From the NCBI RefSeq assembly GCF_032062135.1, contig NC_092858.1, positions 163,553,409-163,617,408 on the forward strand: a DNA stretch of 64,000 nucleotides. Reading direction: 5' to 3'. Shown here piece after piece: positions 47,105 to 61,160 of this stretch; positions within the stretch are counted from its first letter, which is position 1, and every line of letters starts with the position of its first letter. Under the pieces are notes generated by a model, which was not told the DNA's origin, searched no databases, and saw only the letters and a list, made by a program, of their open reading frames with translations. A program made the position numbers and the translations under genes. The DNA comes from Pyxicephalus adspersus (taxonomy: Eukaryota; Chordata; Amphibia; Anura; Pyxicephalidae).

Positions 47105-50100
47105 CTTTTGAATGGATTTATGAAAGGGATTTAGACCTACCAAAGGAAATTATCGATAATTCACTTTCAATGGATAATTTGCTTTGCTTCATGAATGTAG
47201 TTACAGTTTGCAATGCAAAGAATACCAAACCACATGTAGAGAAAGCTAAAAAAAATGGATTTATCCTTGTTTATGACTGAGCTTCATCTCATTAAGTAAA
47301 AAAGTCCCTTGCAAGGTGATAATTCACTTTGCTTTGCGAACAGCCTATATTCTTTAATAAGTCAAACCCATTAGCCAAGATCTCTGTATGTTTACTTTTT
47401 CTGTTAACATGTGACGTTTCCAGATTTTTTTCTGAACCCATGGCCAATGTTTCCATAAAACTCTGCCTCTAACGAATCCTTGGGTATCTACAACTAATGG
47501 CTGTAAATAAGTCAACATCCTACAGTAGGGGATACAGATTATAACATCTCATCCGCAGTTCAGAACAGAATTAGAACAGAAACATATCTAACCTTTACTC
47601 AGATGTAAGACGTGGCTGTTGGAAGGCAGCGAGCTGTGACTCCAGCACATCTTTTATATCTTCCATTGTACAGCTATTTCAGCCAGCCAAAGTCACAACA
47701 TGAGACCTTGTCATCTACAGCATCAAAGAAAAAGCATAACTCAGAGATGCGAAAATATGAACATTTAGACATAAATGATCAAAAAAGAATATTTCAGAAG
47801 TATAATTCTAAATATAAAGATTTAACCCATATATATCTCTTAAAATCCTACTCACATATCAATGCCTTGGCCTGCTGCACCACAGGTGGTGAAGGTGGGT
47901 GAGATGGGCCAAGCTTTGGTATTACAACCCCACTGGAGGCAAATGAAGGAACTACCAAAATTATTCATGTGCACCCCATATGTTTCTATTCTGTAGTATT
48001 TTATATTATTTCTTCTATAGTACAGATAGCACCCATGTATTTTACCAGCCTGTGCAGAAAAGATAAAACCGATTACCAATGTTTTTAAAAGCCAAGACAA
48101 CATAAAGATATAAATTTGCCGAAAGGGTGGCAATCTTATCACCTGTTAAAGATACAATGCCCCACTGTCCTTGTGACCATTGTCTGGTACCAGCTCTGCT
48201 TTAGGACCTGCTAAATTATCCATACCCCACATAAACACACGCATAAACATTACTAGAATTGACCTACTTTACTTTTTTAAAAGCTTCCCAGTTCTGACAG
48301 TTAATTAAATGTGGTGGGTAGCTCTCATCCAGTCTAAACTCTAGATATTATTGGCATTTATTGGCAATTTTGCAAGATGAACCTTTACTTGCTGTCTGTG
48401 AGAAAACTCACTGACAATATTTTTAGTTGTGTCTTCCAAAATTGTGTTGCTAAAAAAAAAGAATTCCATTTTCATATACACGAAGAAAAATTAAAGTACA
48501 AAAAAAGTCTGCAATACAAATTCCAGGTAGTCAGCACAATAAGCCTATTCACATTTTAGGTTAAAAACATGTGTGTTTATTGCAAACAAAAGCAAATGCA
48601 AGTGAAAATAAACAGTTATATGCAAACTAGGCACTGAGAATTATTGGCCATTTATGAGTTCAAAACTTCTGCTCTTAAAACAGGCACCTGTGCCATGCAA
48701 ATGTTAACAGTCCCACTGTCCAGTGATACGCATTGAGGGCATGACCCAATGCCAATGGCATATTGCAGTTTTGCCATGGGAAGTCAGTTTTTTTGTAAAT
48801 GTCACAGTTCCAAAGATGTGAACCTTAACTAAATCTAAAATATATAATCTTGGCAGAGTTATCTTTTCTAATACATTTTGAATCATGGTTCTGAAATGAT
48901 GATTATGTAAGAATACAACACTGGCATTATCTATGTAATAGGTAATGCAAAAACTTCTGGATTGCTATCATCATGGGAGCACAAAGAAGGTGCATGACGT
49001 ATCCTGAATTAAAGCACTCAAAGTGAAAAAATGAAAAATATGCACTTGATAAATAAGTAGCTAAAGATAAACGATGAAAGACTGAAATATGTGCCATTAA
49101 AATGTTTTGTTCCTCCCTTCAAGAGATATATTTTCATCCTTATCCCACTAAAGGGATCGGCTCTTGTAATATAATTGCCCTAAATGCCAAATGAGAGATT
49201 CTTAAACTCAAAATTTAATCATACAAATTACACCAGACGCTGGTCTGTACTGGATTACAATATGCTGCTCATACAGAGATTTATAGATTTAGCTTTGCTA
49301 TGCACTGCTTTAATTTCATGAAAAGTATCATCTAAAAACATGAAATGGGAATTCTGGAAGCCCCCTTGGAAAGAAATAAGATTCCTGCACGTCATATGTC
49401 TTTCAGCTTGAAGGAGGCATCCCTTGACAACCAAACCGCCATGGACCTTTTATAGAAGTAAATTTGGCTTCTTTGTGCCTTGGGATGAGATGTGCTCATT
49501 TTTTCATCCTTACACCTCTGTTACCTAAGTCCTCTTCATTTTATGACAGCACAAGGGTGGAATGTCTGCACTTTGATGGTTTTTCCTCTGTACAGCAGCT
49601 GAAACAGTTAGGTTTGCAATAGGGCACCGTGCCACAAATCTTAATTCGTGGTGGCACAGATGCCACATCTGTATCAGTGTGAGTATGTTGGTGAACCTGT
49701 TTGTGTCTGGCCTTAACATAACTATTTTTATTTTATTCCCCACCCCTGAAGCCCCCTGCATCACATTTTATATTAAGGGACAACAGTGGGACAATTAGGC
49801 AGAGGTTTAGGGACAGACACATGGTCAGAGCAAAAAGTTCAAATATCCATCGGGGTCAACAGGGCAACTGTGAGACAAAACGACCCCAAATAGATTCCGG
49901 GTTCTGGAATTCATGGATTATCAGAATGGACACATACAACCTGAGTACAACCACAGTCTAAACAAATAATCCTGGGCATTAACAGGGCATTTCCTGGGCA
50001 TTTTTGTTTGATTTCAATTATTTTTGTTTCAATTGTTTAGAACAGAATAAAAACGTCACAACAAATTATTCCTTCTGTTTTAAATTTTGAGGCTTGCTAC

Positions 50101-50199
50101 CTTGTTCCATTTTAGAAAAATCTGCTCAGATAAAGTATTCTGCAAGTGATAGAGTGAAATCCTTGGAATCTTTCCCTTCATTATGGGACAGTCAGACCT
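47105..50199. other. Long non-coding stretch
   Basis: No gene or RNA recognised. The opposite-strand frames at 47612-48142 are low-information. Confidence 0.4.
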
Positions 50200-50990
50200 T
50201 GAGTGAGTGAGTCAAAGGAGCATAAAGGAGGGCTGGCATGACCAGGCAAGCAGGGGAGCAGCTAGCAAAGGGTTAATTTAGTCTCGGAAGTTCGGGAGAG
50301 TTGATGTAAAAGGGGGGCCGAGGTGAAAGAGGGGGCAAGTGGATAAAAGGTCAGGTACAGGAAGTGGGAGGTCTGTAGCTTAAGAAAGGGCAAGGAAAAA
50401 TGTTATCCCCTCCCATCCGCCCTCTTTTTATTTATGTTTTGGATGGGTTTAAGTTTTGTTTGGGGTGAATGGTTGGGCGGTTGAGGTCCTCGGGGGTTGC
50501 TGGTATTTTGGTAAATGTGGTGGTGGTTTGGGGACCTATTTTTGGTATGGAGTCCCCATTGTTCTGTGAATTTGTTTAATTTTGGTGGTGGTCTGTGGGT
50601 TAAGAGGCAGGTAAATGTAGTTCCAGAGCTGGGAAGGTTTTGTAGCTGGGAGCAATAACATACTGTATACCCTTTATTATGATGAAGTAGATCCCCAGTG
50701 TAATTGGTAACCAGCAACGTGAAAGGTTGAATTGTTGCAGCATGGTATTTATTGTTTTATAAGGTAGAAAGATTAATTTATTTATTTTTGGGTTATATAT
50801 GTTATTTATTTGTTATTTGTTTAAGTTATGATTTATATTAAAATGTGTATTTCTTTTATTCATTTAAAGATTTTATTGTTATAATAAAAGGCCTACGGGC
50901 CATTTAACATTGTGTGGTTATGTAATTGAGATTTGAGGAGCGTTAGTTTTGGTGGGGTCATGGGTTGTGGGGTTTAATAGACTGCTAGAT
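50200..50990 (+). repeat. Strand-skewed G/T-rich block, possibly an LTR or other retroelement part
   Basis: Over about 800 bp the plus strand is strongly rich in G and T and poor in C. It starts with a purine-rich part (AAAGGGGGGCCGAGG, AAAGAGGGGGCAAG), includes a TATA-like GGATAAAAGG, then a GT-rich stretch (GGTGGTGGTTTGGGG), and ends with AATAAAAGGCCTACGGGCC (a polyadenylation-like hexamer). This order (promoter-like, skewed body, polyadenylation signal) resembles a solo LTR, but I see no defined ends. The proline-rich minus frame follows from the skew. Confidence 0.35.
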
Positions 50991-51332
50991 CAGTTTTGCT
51001 GCAGTCAAGAGTTTTTTCTTAGGTTATAGCCCACACAGTTATAACTAGCTAAGACAGAGTGGAAAATGTTTTACAGAAGTATGGCATACTATAAAGAAAA
51101 TGTGATTTCATTTCATTTTCTGAAGCTGCATTGAGGTTATACATTCTGGATGGTTTGTATTCATATTGTGCTCAGTGGAATTCTTGAAATTGTCCTGTTT
51201 TGTCATAAAAACAGCATTACAAATTTTATCCCGCAGAAAAGAATGTTTTATTGCTTGTGTCACCCATGCATTATGACATAACATAATAAAACGAGGACTG
51301 TTATTTCTCCCCAGACTACCCCAACAGTCCCA

Positions 51333-51335
<3 letters not shown>

Positions 51336-51382
<47 letters not shown>
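51336..51382. repeat. (AT)n microsatellite, 47 bp
   Basis: An uninterrupted AT run. It makes an Ile-Tyr repeat in an otherwise chance open frame on the minus strand. Confidence 0.97.
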
Positions 51383-51385
<3 letters not shown>

Positions 51386-53348
51386 TTGGTTTTTCAGTGC
51401 CACAGTAAAACCTTCTTTCCCACATCAATTTCTCAGGTTTAAAATCTTCACAACCAGTGATAACATATGGAACCCCTAGGCTGCCGGTATATAAGGGATG
51501 TGTTTTACCCATTAATGACAATATAGTTCTTTTGGATCATTTTTGTACAATGCTTTCTTTGTACAAGGTTTAGGGAAGCCTCGTCTTCAGTGCTCAAGAA
51601 TGTAGAAATTGAATGTTGCTGACATGTTATCAGTGATGGACTGTACGGTAAGAAGCAATGACCTTTCCTTACTGGCTTGGTGCTTAGACCTTTAAATCTT
51701 GGTTTACCTAAAAATATCTAATAAAAAAATGAATTGACATGGCAAGAAGCAGACACTGACTAGATAGGGGGCATTAACACATTTATGAAGGATTTTCTTT
51801 TTATGGAATAAATAACAGAAAAATAAATGTTACAACATTTACAGTTATAGCCTTCTAATGCCTTCTCATGACTTTAGTTTTCCTTGGCCATATCTTGAAT
51901 ATAAAGCTTTGCAGACTGCTCTTACTGTGAATTTATTCTGCCCCAAGCTTGGCCTTCTCTCCTACAAAATGTTGACTTTTGACTTACTTATTCATTACTT
52001 TACTATTACTTTATTATTTACTGCTTTTTCACCACTTATGACTTCACCACTTTTTTACCTATGACTTTGCTTTCCTTGGTCAACTATCAACCCAGACCCC
52101 TCTTTAGACCACCTAGTACTTTTTTCAATGGGTTTTTGGTACAGTAGTACATCATGGACCATCTTCCTTCTAGTGGAAGTGGAGGATCCTAAATTGTAAA
52201 GAGGGCAATGCCAAATAATGATGGATGCTCCCAGGTCAGCATGTTTTTCTGTGCTCCCAGGCCAACAGGACAATATGTTTCAAGTGGACAGGTACCTGAC
52301 ACCCCGAGTTTACAAAACTTAGCCTAAATTATGTTGGGTGTCATTTAGCTTTAAAGACTGGAAGCATCTAATGGTTGAGTACTTTGGCACAGCTCTGGAT
52401 TAAAAGTATTACAACAAAAAGATTCTACTTTTTTCTTAATGACCGAATTTCTTATATTTGAATATCATTTAAAGGAAACATACTATGGGAAAAATACATA
52501 GAATCACCTTCTAAAAATTGTTATGCCAATCATCATTACTTGGCAAGCAAAGTAATAAATCCTGCACGGTTTTCCTGCTCCGTAGCCTAAATAATCAGCA
52601 TAAAAGCTAGGTAACCAACATTTTGAAGAAGTGCTCAGCAATGACAGGCTATGCATTTTTCTCTTGACATTTCCTTTAACTACAAACTGCCTATTGCAAC
52701 AAATATGTTTTACATCTATTTTTCACATATCTGAAGTTAAAGAACTTTACTACAGGACCTTGTCACATATATCATGCCTTTGGATATGACAACAGAGAAA
52801 ATCTTTTTGAAGTTGGGTAATGCATGTTACATGAAGTCTTTGAAATATTTGTTCAATGCAAGTTAAAATTATTCGAGTCTCAATGTGTTCCATTCTTAAG
52901 TAAACAGGAGCCAAGAGAATTGTCAATCTTTCCCCCTACTAACCATACACAAAGCCGAAAGGAGAAAAGAGACTCCAGGTCTTCACCACAGCTGTCAGTA
53001 CTGCTTGGGAGAATGTGAAATATGTCAGAATAATGGCATCTGAAATCTATCACCAAGAGCTGTGCAATAAATCTCTATCCGGCTCCGCATTATTTGATCA
53101 TTCATATAATAGCATACTATGAATTATCGATCAGAAAACAAAGAATAAGTGGTATGTCCAGGTATTAATATATAATCTGATTTTTATATCACTTAAAGTG
53201 CACCTGTACTTTGCCCATTCAGCACAAATTAGCTGGGGTACCTAAAACAGGACTACACAATACCAATAAAGCATTGCAAGCAGGCTTCATTGCTTTAAAA
53301 ACAGGCTATGTCTCTTCCGTAAAAAAAAAAAACTGTTTGCAATCTTCC

Positions 53349-53352
<4 letters not shown>
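51383..53352. other. Non-coding stretch
   Basis: Nothing recognised. Confidence 0.45.

Positions 53353-53389
<37 letters not shown>
53353..53389. repeat. (AT)n microsatellite, 37 bp
   Basis: An uninterrupted AT run ending in GTACACACA. Confidence 0.97.
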
Positions 53390-53396
<7 letters not shown>

Positions 53397-56300
53397 CAGC
53401 TCATTGTAAGATCCTGGTATAACTAGCAAATGAATAAACTTCTGTGTCCTGTGCCCCAATCAAGATGATGGTGCCCACAATGGGGAGAGAACAGATGAGG
53501 TAAACAACAGGCAGGTAAATTTATATTATAAGGAATAAAGAACAATTTTTAGGTTGTTATTTTCAAGTGTTGTTAACCATAATTTACTTAATTACCCCAT
53601 ACACAATTGATAGAGTTTTTTTATATCCGTTAAATAAGTGCACAACAGAGCACACTGGCCTGGGTGGTAAAACTGGAACCCAAGTATGTAAAAGGAAAGC
53701 ATTTATAAGGCCAATTTGTTTTCCCAAACAATGGCAACAAAAATATCTGCTGATCCTGCAAGAATTTAGTTAAGATTTTATTTACTGCAAGGAGGTGCCA
53801 AAGCTGCCCTGAAATATCAAACACTATTATTATCCCCACCCAAGTTCATTCTCTAAAGGAGTGGTGTTCTGTAGTTATAACACAATTTTGTTGTTCTAGG
53901 GTGGAACACTGAGTAAGTGTTGTCACCCTAGGAAAGTATTTTGCTTGCCGGTCCTCCACACGGAAATTAAAACCAGGAAATGCAGCCATTACAAATAAGA
54001 ACTAGCAAGCTTTGGTTAATAATACATTTTGTTTTTGAGTTTAGATACTTCTTATTCAAACCCCTCCATTACTTAATTTTGCTATCATCTCAAGTAAAAT
54101 ACCCGGGGTCAGCTAGGGGCTGGTTCTTGAATGGGTTCTTAAACTGGAACTAAACTCACTTCCCACTGACCCTTTCCAGCACCGTCTTCTTCCCAGGTCA
54201 GGATCTTGACTATGCAACATTCATTAATTCTGGCACGTAACGTGCCGAGGAAGAACACTGAGCTGCACGTGCACAGGTAAATGTACATTGTAAAGAACAC
54301 AACAAGACAATGAACAGGCTGGTACAGTTTGTAAAGTTTGTTTTACTGCAGCAGAGACAAATCTGAGTGAGAACAGGGCCATCTGACATAACATAACATG
54401 CAGAAGTACACATCCTTTGTTGTTAAATTATTCTTGCAATTTAGTTTCTTCTGTACATCTTCCAGATCAGGGTTTTCCAACTCCAGTCCTTGAAGGTCAA
54501 GATTTGGTCACATTTTTAGTATTTCCTTAAACCAAATTAGTAAATTAAGTGAGATGTGGTTTAAAAATTGGATAGATTTATTCAGAAATGCCAGAAAAAT
54601 ATGAAAATCATGGCTTGTTTGTAGCCCTTGAGGACTAACATTGCACAGACCAGTTCTAGAATCTTTGTGCGTAGAGTTTGTGTCTTGACCCAAAACCCAA
54701 GTGGTTTACCAATAATTTCAGATATTAGGGTTTCTGGTTGGCAATTTATTTTATTCAAGTTCAGCAGATTATTATTTCTGAAACAAGTTCTTAAATGTTT
54801 TTTAATAAGTGCCAGATGGATGTCTTCCAAAGCTCTATGAGCCTCATCTGTGTGATTACACTAAACCAGAAGAGCAATTAGACCAGAAGTAAATTAGGTC
54901 TAAAATCAGCATATGCAAAAGATATACACAATAAGGAGCTGATAACATTATAGAGAGAGTGTAAAATATTAGGATTTGTGTGGCCAAAAGGACCAAGCTG
55001 AATGATCTAATCCAGAGAACCGGGTGGAGAACTGCAGCGCTACCCCAGTTGCAAGCCTTTTGAAGCCACAGATAAGAAGATACGCTGTGCTCAGTATTAC
55101 ATCCAGGCCTTACGTTACTACTACTTTTCTACATTTAGCCTGTTTTATAAAATGCCTTCCAGGACATCCACAACATTTGTTTTATAAAGGCCTAAAAGGA
55201 AGCTGTCTTTGATAGACTGGAATTATGTATGTAAGCAGTGTTCCACCATGCTAGCACGTATGATTAAATGTCAGTTAGAAAAAAAGCAATGCATTTATAA
55301 TGAAAGGATGTGCATTTCAAAAAAGTGAATACAGTTTTCATTGGGAGGGTACACCTGGGACATCGCCATAAATCTAAAATACTGACAGCTAAGTAGTTGC
55401 CGTACATCCATCACATATTGGAATTAATCATTTTAGGACTGATGTTGTACTGGGTGGAATAAACGCATTTTTTGGCATTCAGCTGTAGACTAAAAACTGG
55501 ATTTTGAACATTAAAGGTTTACTTTAAGGTACATTGAACCTTAGTATAAAACTCTGACATTAGCTCCTTTGTGAATGGTTTGTGAACTTATTTATGACAC
55601 AGAGCAGATTTTGCTATTTGTTCTCCTTTACACTGCATGCACTATGCACACCATGGCCTATTCCATTCACAAACGCAATCCATGGTGTGTATCCAACGGC
55701 ACTGAGTGCTCTTTGCTCAACGTAGCCGACAGAGCTCCATTATTGGGTGAGAGCCAGTCCTGTAACTTTGTCTCATGTTTCTTTTTAATTAAACAGCAGT
55801 ATGGCTGCAATAAAGCCACACTGCTGCTTTTTCAATGATTCTACTTATTCATTTTGGTTGTAAAGCAGCCCAAAAACATAGTAAAAAACACATCTACTTT
55901 CATCACACAGCAAAGATCCAGAGCATGACTGCATGGGATACACTATTTACTAAGGCTTAAGACTGCTTTAGCAGTAAGACTCCATCTATTTGCCATGATA
56001 TTGCACAGAGAAGCTTTTGTAAGAACAATATGCAATGGGCATTTAAAGAGGAACCAAAAGAAATAATTACACATGCCTTCCCCATGTTCCTCTGATCACC
56101 CATCAGCTAAAAGACTGTACATCCAGGTATGGGGGGATATATAACATTTCCTTTGCCTCCCCACAATGTCTGTGGCCAATTACCAGGTCCAAGCACAGTC
56201 ACATGGATCAAATGAAGCATGTACAGCTTGGTGCAAGAGTCAACTCAGCAAAAGTTTTACAGTCTGGAAACAGTCATGGAAACAGTTAGGATCTGCATTT

Positions 56301-59300
56301 GGTTCATGTAACATGCATTTGTTGGTTTTCCTAATGTGTGCAAAGTACAGAGTCCTTTTAAATACAGATGGAAATGCAAGACCTGGCCAAAAATGGCAAA
56401 GTGGTCAAAGGACTAGCCACCAGTATGGGCTGTGCTCTTCCTGCATTTGACCTTTTCCCAATAACTGACTTGCAGTTACCTGTTCTGCACTGTATTCTTG
56501 TGATGGAGGCAACTTAGTGGATGCAGTGCTTTGCTCCCTCATGTCCCTTGTTGGCTAGTAATCTGGTAACTAGTGATGTGATAATAAAGAAGCACCAGAG
56601 ATGGTCACAGATCACCAACTTACAGAATGATGCAAAAGCAGAGAGAAGCATGCAATGCAGATCCTTCTCCAGCAAGCAGCTATCAATCACAGGTAGCTTT
56701 GCTTTATATGTTCTTTTACTACTAAATGTTCCCCATAGAATAGTAGACATTCACTCTTTGAGTCCAGTTCAAAGTTGTGTACCTTTTTTTTAAGAGATGG
56801 GATTCAAGAGACAATTTGGGCAGTAGAGTGAACCACGGTATGTAGAAGAAGTTTCTCAAGAAATGGTGAATATTAGGTCAATCCCGCAAGTGAGTGAAAG
56901 CTTAGTAATATATTTTAAATTTAGGGAGTTTTCAGACCTGCTCTAGGAATTGGTTCAATGAGTGGTACCTACAGCCCTAGTGCAGAGTCATTAAAAGGTA
57001 AAATTGTTTCCAGAACCAATATAGCAACTTTTAGTGGACAAACCCTGCAAAGGACCAATCTGTATACATGCAAGTGTATATAGAAAGCTCAACAAGCAGT
57101 GCACAGATGCCAAGTTTACCATTTTAAATGCTAATGAAATTACTAATGAATCCCTGACAGACTAATATCTGAGCCATGCAGAATGCTGCCAGACAGTCTG
57201 CCGACATTGGTACACTGCGCCGTCCAGCACTCCAGAAGTTAAACTCACTTGATGACTCCTGCTGAAATTCTTTGATAAAATCTGTGGAGTTCTTCCACTG
57301 TGTTGAGGCTGGATTATGAATTAGAGGTGGCAGTGAGATCAGAGAGGTTTTGTGCTGCTATCCTGTCTAAGCTGATATCTCTAGAGTTTGATGAACATAT
57401 GGTCTGTTAATAATGCAGTAGGAGAGTTTAATGCTATTTTCCTCCAATAAATCCCTCTCTATAATACTGGATAAGACTTAATATAGTGAAAAAGGACCCA
57501 AGAGAGCAGAAACGGTTGGCAACTTAGCAATGCAGCTCGGAGACCAAAAGTAATGAGCATGACTAGTTGTGAAGTATATCTGACATTGCGCACAATAGAC
57601 CGGTCAATAGGACTTTATGGTACCTGGGACTTGTGAGCTGACCACATAGGCTAATAGCATATAAAATTCTAAACCAAAGAACAAAAATGTAAAATATTTG
57701 AACATACAAGTCCTGTAGGAGGGCATTAGTATTTTTTTTTTTTTTTTTGCATTTTTAATTTTTACCATCCTGCTACTAACACATTTCCTATCCTAGCGTG
57801 ACCCCCACATTATTTATTCCAATGTTGGATCATCTTCCCCTCTTTTCATCTTTTTTATCATATGGTGTAGTGTTATGCACACCTCAGAGAGACCCGAGAA
57901 CAGTGTAGTTGATTAGAGTCTCAGGAATTATTATCTAACATGATTTCTGGCATGATCAACAGATATCTTTTTGCACTTATTGTACAAATAAAACAAAATA
58001 CTTTCCAGGGTAAATTTAACAAAATTAAAAATTAAAACAAATAGGAAGAGTACATTAGTAAAGTTGACATATACTTTGCAGCCACAAAAAAGTGTATTTT
58101 CTACTTTATCATTGTATTTGAAATGTACTGTAACTACTTGATAAACCAAGGATACTCTTTCTGCGATTGCCACTTTTCAAAATTGCCAGACACCATAGTA
58201 GTGAATGGGCAGTGTATATCCCAATCACAAATAGTGATTAGACCTTATATTTATAATCATAGTTCACCTAAATTCTTCTGATTGATTATTTTAATATGAC
58301 AATAAGAGCACTGATGACCGCCATTTTAAGCCATCAATGGTACTAGAATAAAGCTCAAAAATGAAATTCTCCCAGGCAATGCCACCTGATCATTGCCCCT
58401 GTAACCTATCCTGTATGACTGATATGTTTATTTCCCTCCGAAGAAAGGCATACTCACCAAGATTCATCCAGGTCACTTGACATCACCACTGTATGTCCAA
58501 GGACTGCCAATCCATTGCTGCAAAGACACACATGATCACCAGTCCTTGCCTGTCCCTTTCTGCCAATGCCATTCAGAAATGGACCTCCCCACACACAGCC
58601 AAAAAGAAGAATCCCCACCAAGCATATGGTGATGTGGACAACCCAAGAAGGACCCAAACAGAAGACCAAGTTGAAACACCATGTGTGGTTATTCATTGTT
58701 TTGTTGTTTGTCCAGAGATAACCTTTAATGTTAGCAGACCGATTAAAACAAGTAGATATTACAATATGTCAGATAGAAGAAACTGATTGTACAATCTTTG
58801 CTGGACTAATGAAAAAAACAACAACACATTCATCACAAATAAACCCAATTACCAACCAAATTACCAGGCAGCACAATGACAAATGTTGCTCAAAGCACAC
58901 AATTATTATTATTTTTTAATGTGTACTGTTTATATGGCACAAAATATATGTTTATTGTGTGTAAATTCAATTACTAGGCGGCGCAGTGTCTCTATTCAAG
59001 TTGCTAAGCAGAATGAAGCCCTAGCTATGGTACATGCATCGATTATTTACAAACATGAATTAACAGGATGCGGTAATAGTGAAAAAACATGATTGTTACA
59101 CATTATTGCTCATAGTCAACAAGTGTTGTCTTGGTGGTTATATCCCTATTAAAGTACATGGTAAAGCATGGGTACTGATATCCCTAAAGCAAGGAAGAAG
59201 TGAATGTGCAACCCCCATGATCCAAATGTGCACCAGCATCAAGCAAGCTTCTGGTTGCATGCCTCTGATTTTTGTAAAAACACCTTTTCGGATCAGCATA

Positions 59301-59399
59301 TTAAGAGGGCTGCATGCTTGGTATGAGTAAAGCAGCCGACATGCTTAGCCTGCAGGTTCAGGGAGTAGGTAGGGTTAAAATAAATATCAGTGTTGAAAA
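53390..59399. other. Long non-coding stretch
   Basis: No gene or RNA recognised over 6 kb. All frames are short, and none has a recognisable domain. The 97-codon frame at 58493-58786 and its antisense partner have slightly better composition. They lie beside a GGCATACTCACCAAGATTC block resembling the start of family C. Confidence 0.4.
57732..57748. repeat. Poly-T run
   Basis: About 17 consecutive T; it could be the poly-A tail of a minus-strand retrocopy, but no such copy was recognised next to it. Confidence 0.8.
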
Positions 59400-59640
59400 A
59401 TAGTTATTAGGCAGGTCGCAGAAATGAACAGGCGTGGGAGTTACACCATCATGGACCAGCCAATAAAGATAACCGAAGATCTGGAAAAAGAAAGAGGAAA
59501 TTATGGCAGTGCCTGTATTGGAACAGAAACAAATTAGTGTATTTAAAAAAATGTGATCAGGTAGGTAGGGTTATTTTATTATAGAAGGGACATTGCCTGT
59601 CTCTTCTGCAGTAAAGCACCCGGTCCATATTTGTTTGAGC
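59400..59640. repeat. Composite repeat, family C, copy
   Basis: GGCGTGGGAGTTACACCATCATGG, CAGCCAATAAAGATAACCGAAGATC and GTGATCAGGTAGGTAGGGTTA, then TATAGAAGGGACATTGCCTG and CTTCTGCAG, parallel the module order at 6770-6905 (TTGGCC, GATCAGGCAGGTAAGAAC, GAAGGGACATTGCCC). Confidence 0.55.
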
Positions 59641-60059
59641 TCTAAGTAGAAGACATGTATATGTTCTGATTCCTATGATTGACCTACATACCTTTACTTT
59701 GACTCTAAAGTTGCATTCTTAAGGTATTTATTGCAAGTCTATAATCAGGAAAAGAGAATAATTGAATCATTCTTCAGATATTGTACAAATACCTTTTTGG
59801 TAAAAAAAAAACTATTTGATCAATAGATCTATCAATCAGATCTTTTGTTAAAAAAAAGCCTGCAAATCTTTCTAGCTGCTTGTATTGTGAAATAATGCAA
59901 TCTAAAATATTTGAAAAAAACGAGGACCCTACCTGCTGTGTGAGAGCTAGCGAGCTGCCAAGATTCTCGTGCATTGTCTGTGCACAGGTTCTATAGCCTC
60001 CCCCAATTTCCTGAACTGCATGGGCTCAACCTATAAAAATTCTCGCCAAGGAATTTTTG

Positions 60060-61160
60060 GTAGTCTCATATCCTCCTTGGCCTTACAGTACCATCTGTAT
60101 GCTGATGACACTCAAATCTATCTGTGCACCCCTGACCTGTCTCCCTCAGTCCTGGATAAGGTCTCATGCTGCCTGTCGGCCATCTCATCATGGATGTCTG
60201 ACCGATTCCTGAAACTCAACCTGTATAAAACAGAACTCATCATCATCCCCCCCTGAAATTCCAAATCCCCCCCTGACATATATCTAACTGTTAACAACAC
60301 TGTTATTCGCCCTCCCCCCCCAGGCACGTTGTCTTGGCGTCACCTTTGACTCTGCCCTCTCATTTACCCCCCATATTCAGAACATTTCCAGGTCCTGTCA
60401 CTTTCACCTACGCATCTCCAAAATCCGCCCCTACCTGTCCCCTGAGACCACCAAACTCCTTGTACATGCTCTTATCATCTCTCGTCTGGACTACTGTAAC
60501 ATCCTTCTCGCTGGTATTCCACTAACCCGACTCTCTCCTCTACAATCTATCATGAATGCTGCAGCCAGACTCATCCATCCTTCCCACCGCTCCTCCTCCG
60601 CTGCATCTCTTTGTAGTTCTTTCCATTGGCTTCCATTTCATCTTAGAATCAAATTTAAGCTCCTGTGCTTTGCCTTCAAATCCCCCCACAGTTCCTGTCC
60701 CACTTACCTTTCTGACCTGGTAAAAAAATACTCCCCTAGCCGCTCTCTTCACTCCTCCAATGACCTACTAATGACTTCCTCACTCATAACCTCATCACAC
60801 GCACAGCTACAAGACTTCTCTAGAGCTGCCCTCTCTGGAATGGTCTTCCTCATCCTATTCGGCTTGCTCCTACTTTCTGCCCATTTAAAAGAGCACTCAA
60901 AACCTATTTTTTCAAACTTGCCTACCCATCTTCTTCTGTCTTATGAAACCATCACTACTTGTCTCCTATCCTATTGTATGTTACTTCCCCCACCTCTTAG
61001 ATTGTAAGCTCTTTGGGGCAGGGTCCTCCCCTCCTGTGTCACTGTCTGTATTTGTCTGTCATGTGCAACCCCTATTTAATGTACAGTGCTGCAGTGTTGG
61101 CGCTATATAAAACCTGCTTATTATTAATAATAATAATATTATTATTAATAATAATAATAA
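60060..61160 (+). mobile_element. L2/CR1-type LINE, 5'-truncated, with reverse transcriptase remnant
   Basis: This is the clearest retroelement here. The first part encodes the reverse-transcriptase catalytic block HLYADDTQIY (the YADD motif, about 60091-60120), followed by SSWMSDRFLKLNLYKTE (about 60187-60235). At least two frame breaks fall in C-runs between 60246 and 60330. The next frame carries RCLGVTFDSAL, HALIISRLDYCNILLAGIP and NAAARLIHP, with HWLPFHLRIKFKLLCFAFKS further on; this is the usual C-terminal region of L2/CR1 proteins. The 3' end reads TGTACAGTGCTGCAGTGTTGGCGCTATATAAAA and finishes in an ATT/AAT tail (61118-61160). The first half of the reverse transcriptase and the endonuclease are missing. 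The element is dead. Confidence 0.88.
61118..61160 (+). repeat. (ATT)n/(AAT)n tail of the LINE
   Basis: Simple-repeat tail directly after the LINE 3' end; the same arrangement ends the copy at 4340-4890. Confidence 0.85.

Noticed and set aside
50403..50717. Proline-rich 104-codon minus-strand frame
   Set aside because: Explained by the C/A-rich strand of a skewed block; no domain.
51108..51521. 137-codon minus-strand frame with an Ile-Tyr repeat
   Set aside because: The length comes from an AT microsatellite that happens to lack stops.
59969..60256. Stand-alone reverse-transcriptase gene
   Set aside because: Only the YADD region is present and frame breaks follow; it is a dead LINE fragment, not a gene or domesticated enzyme.
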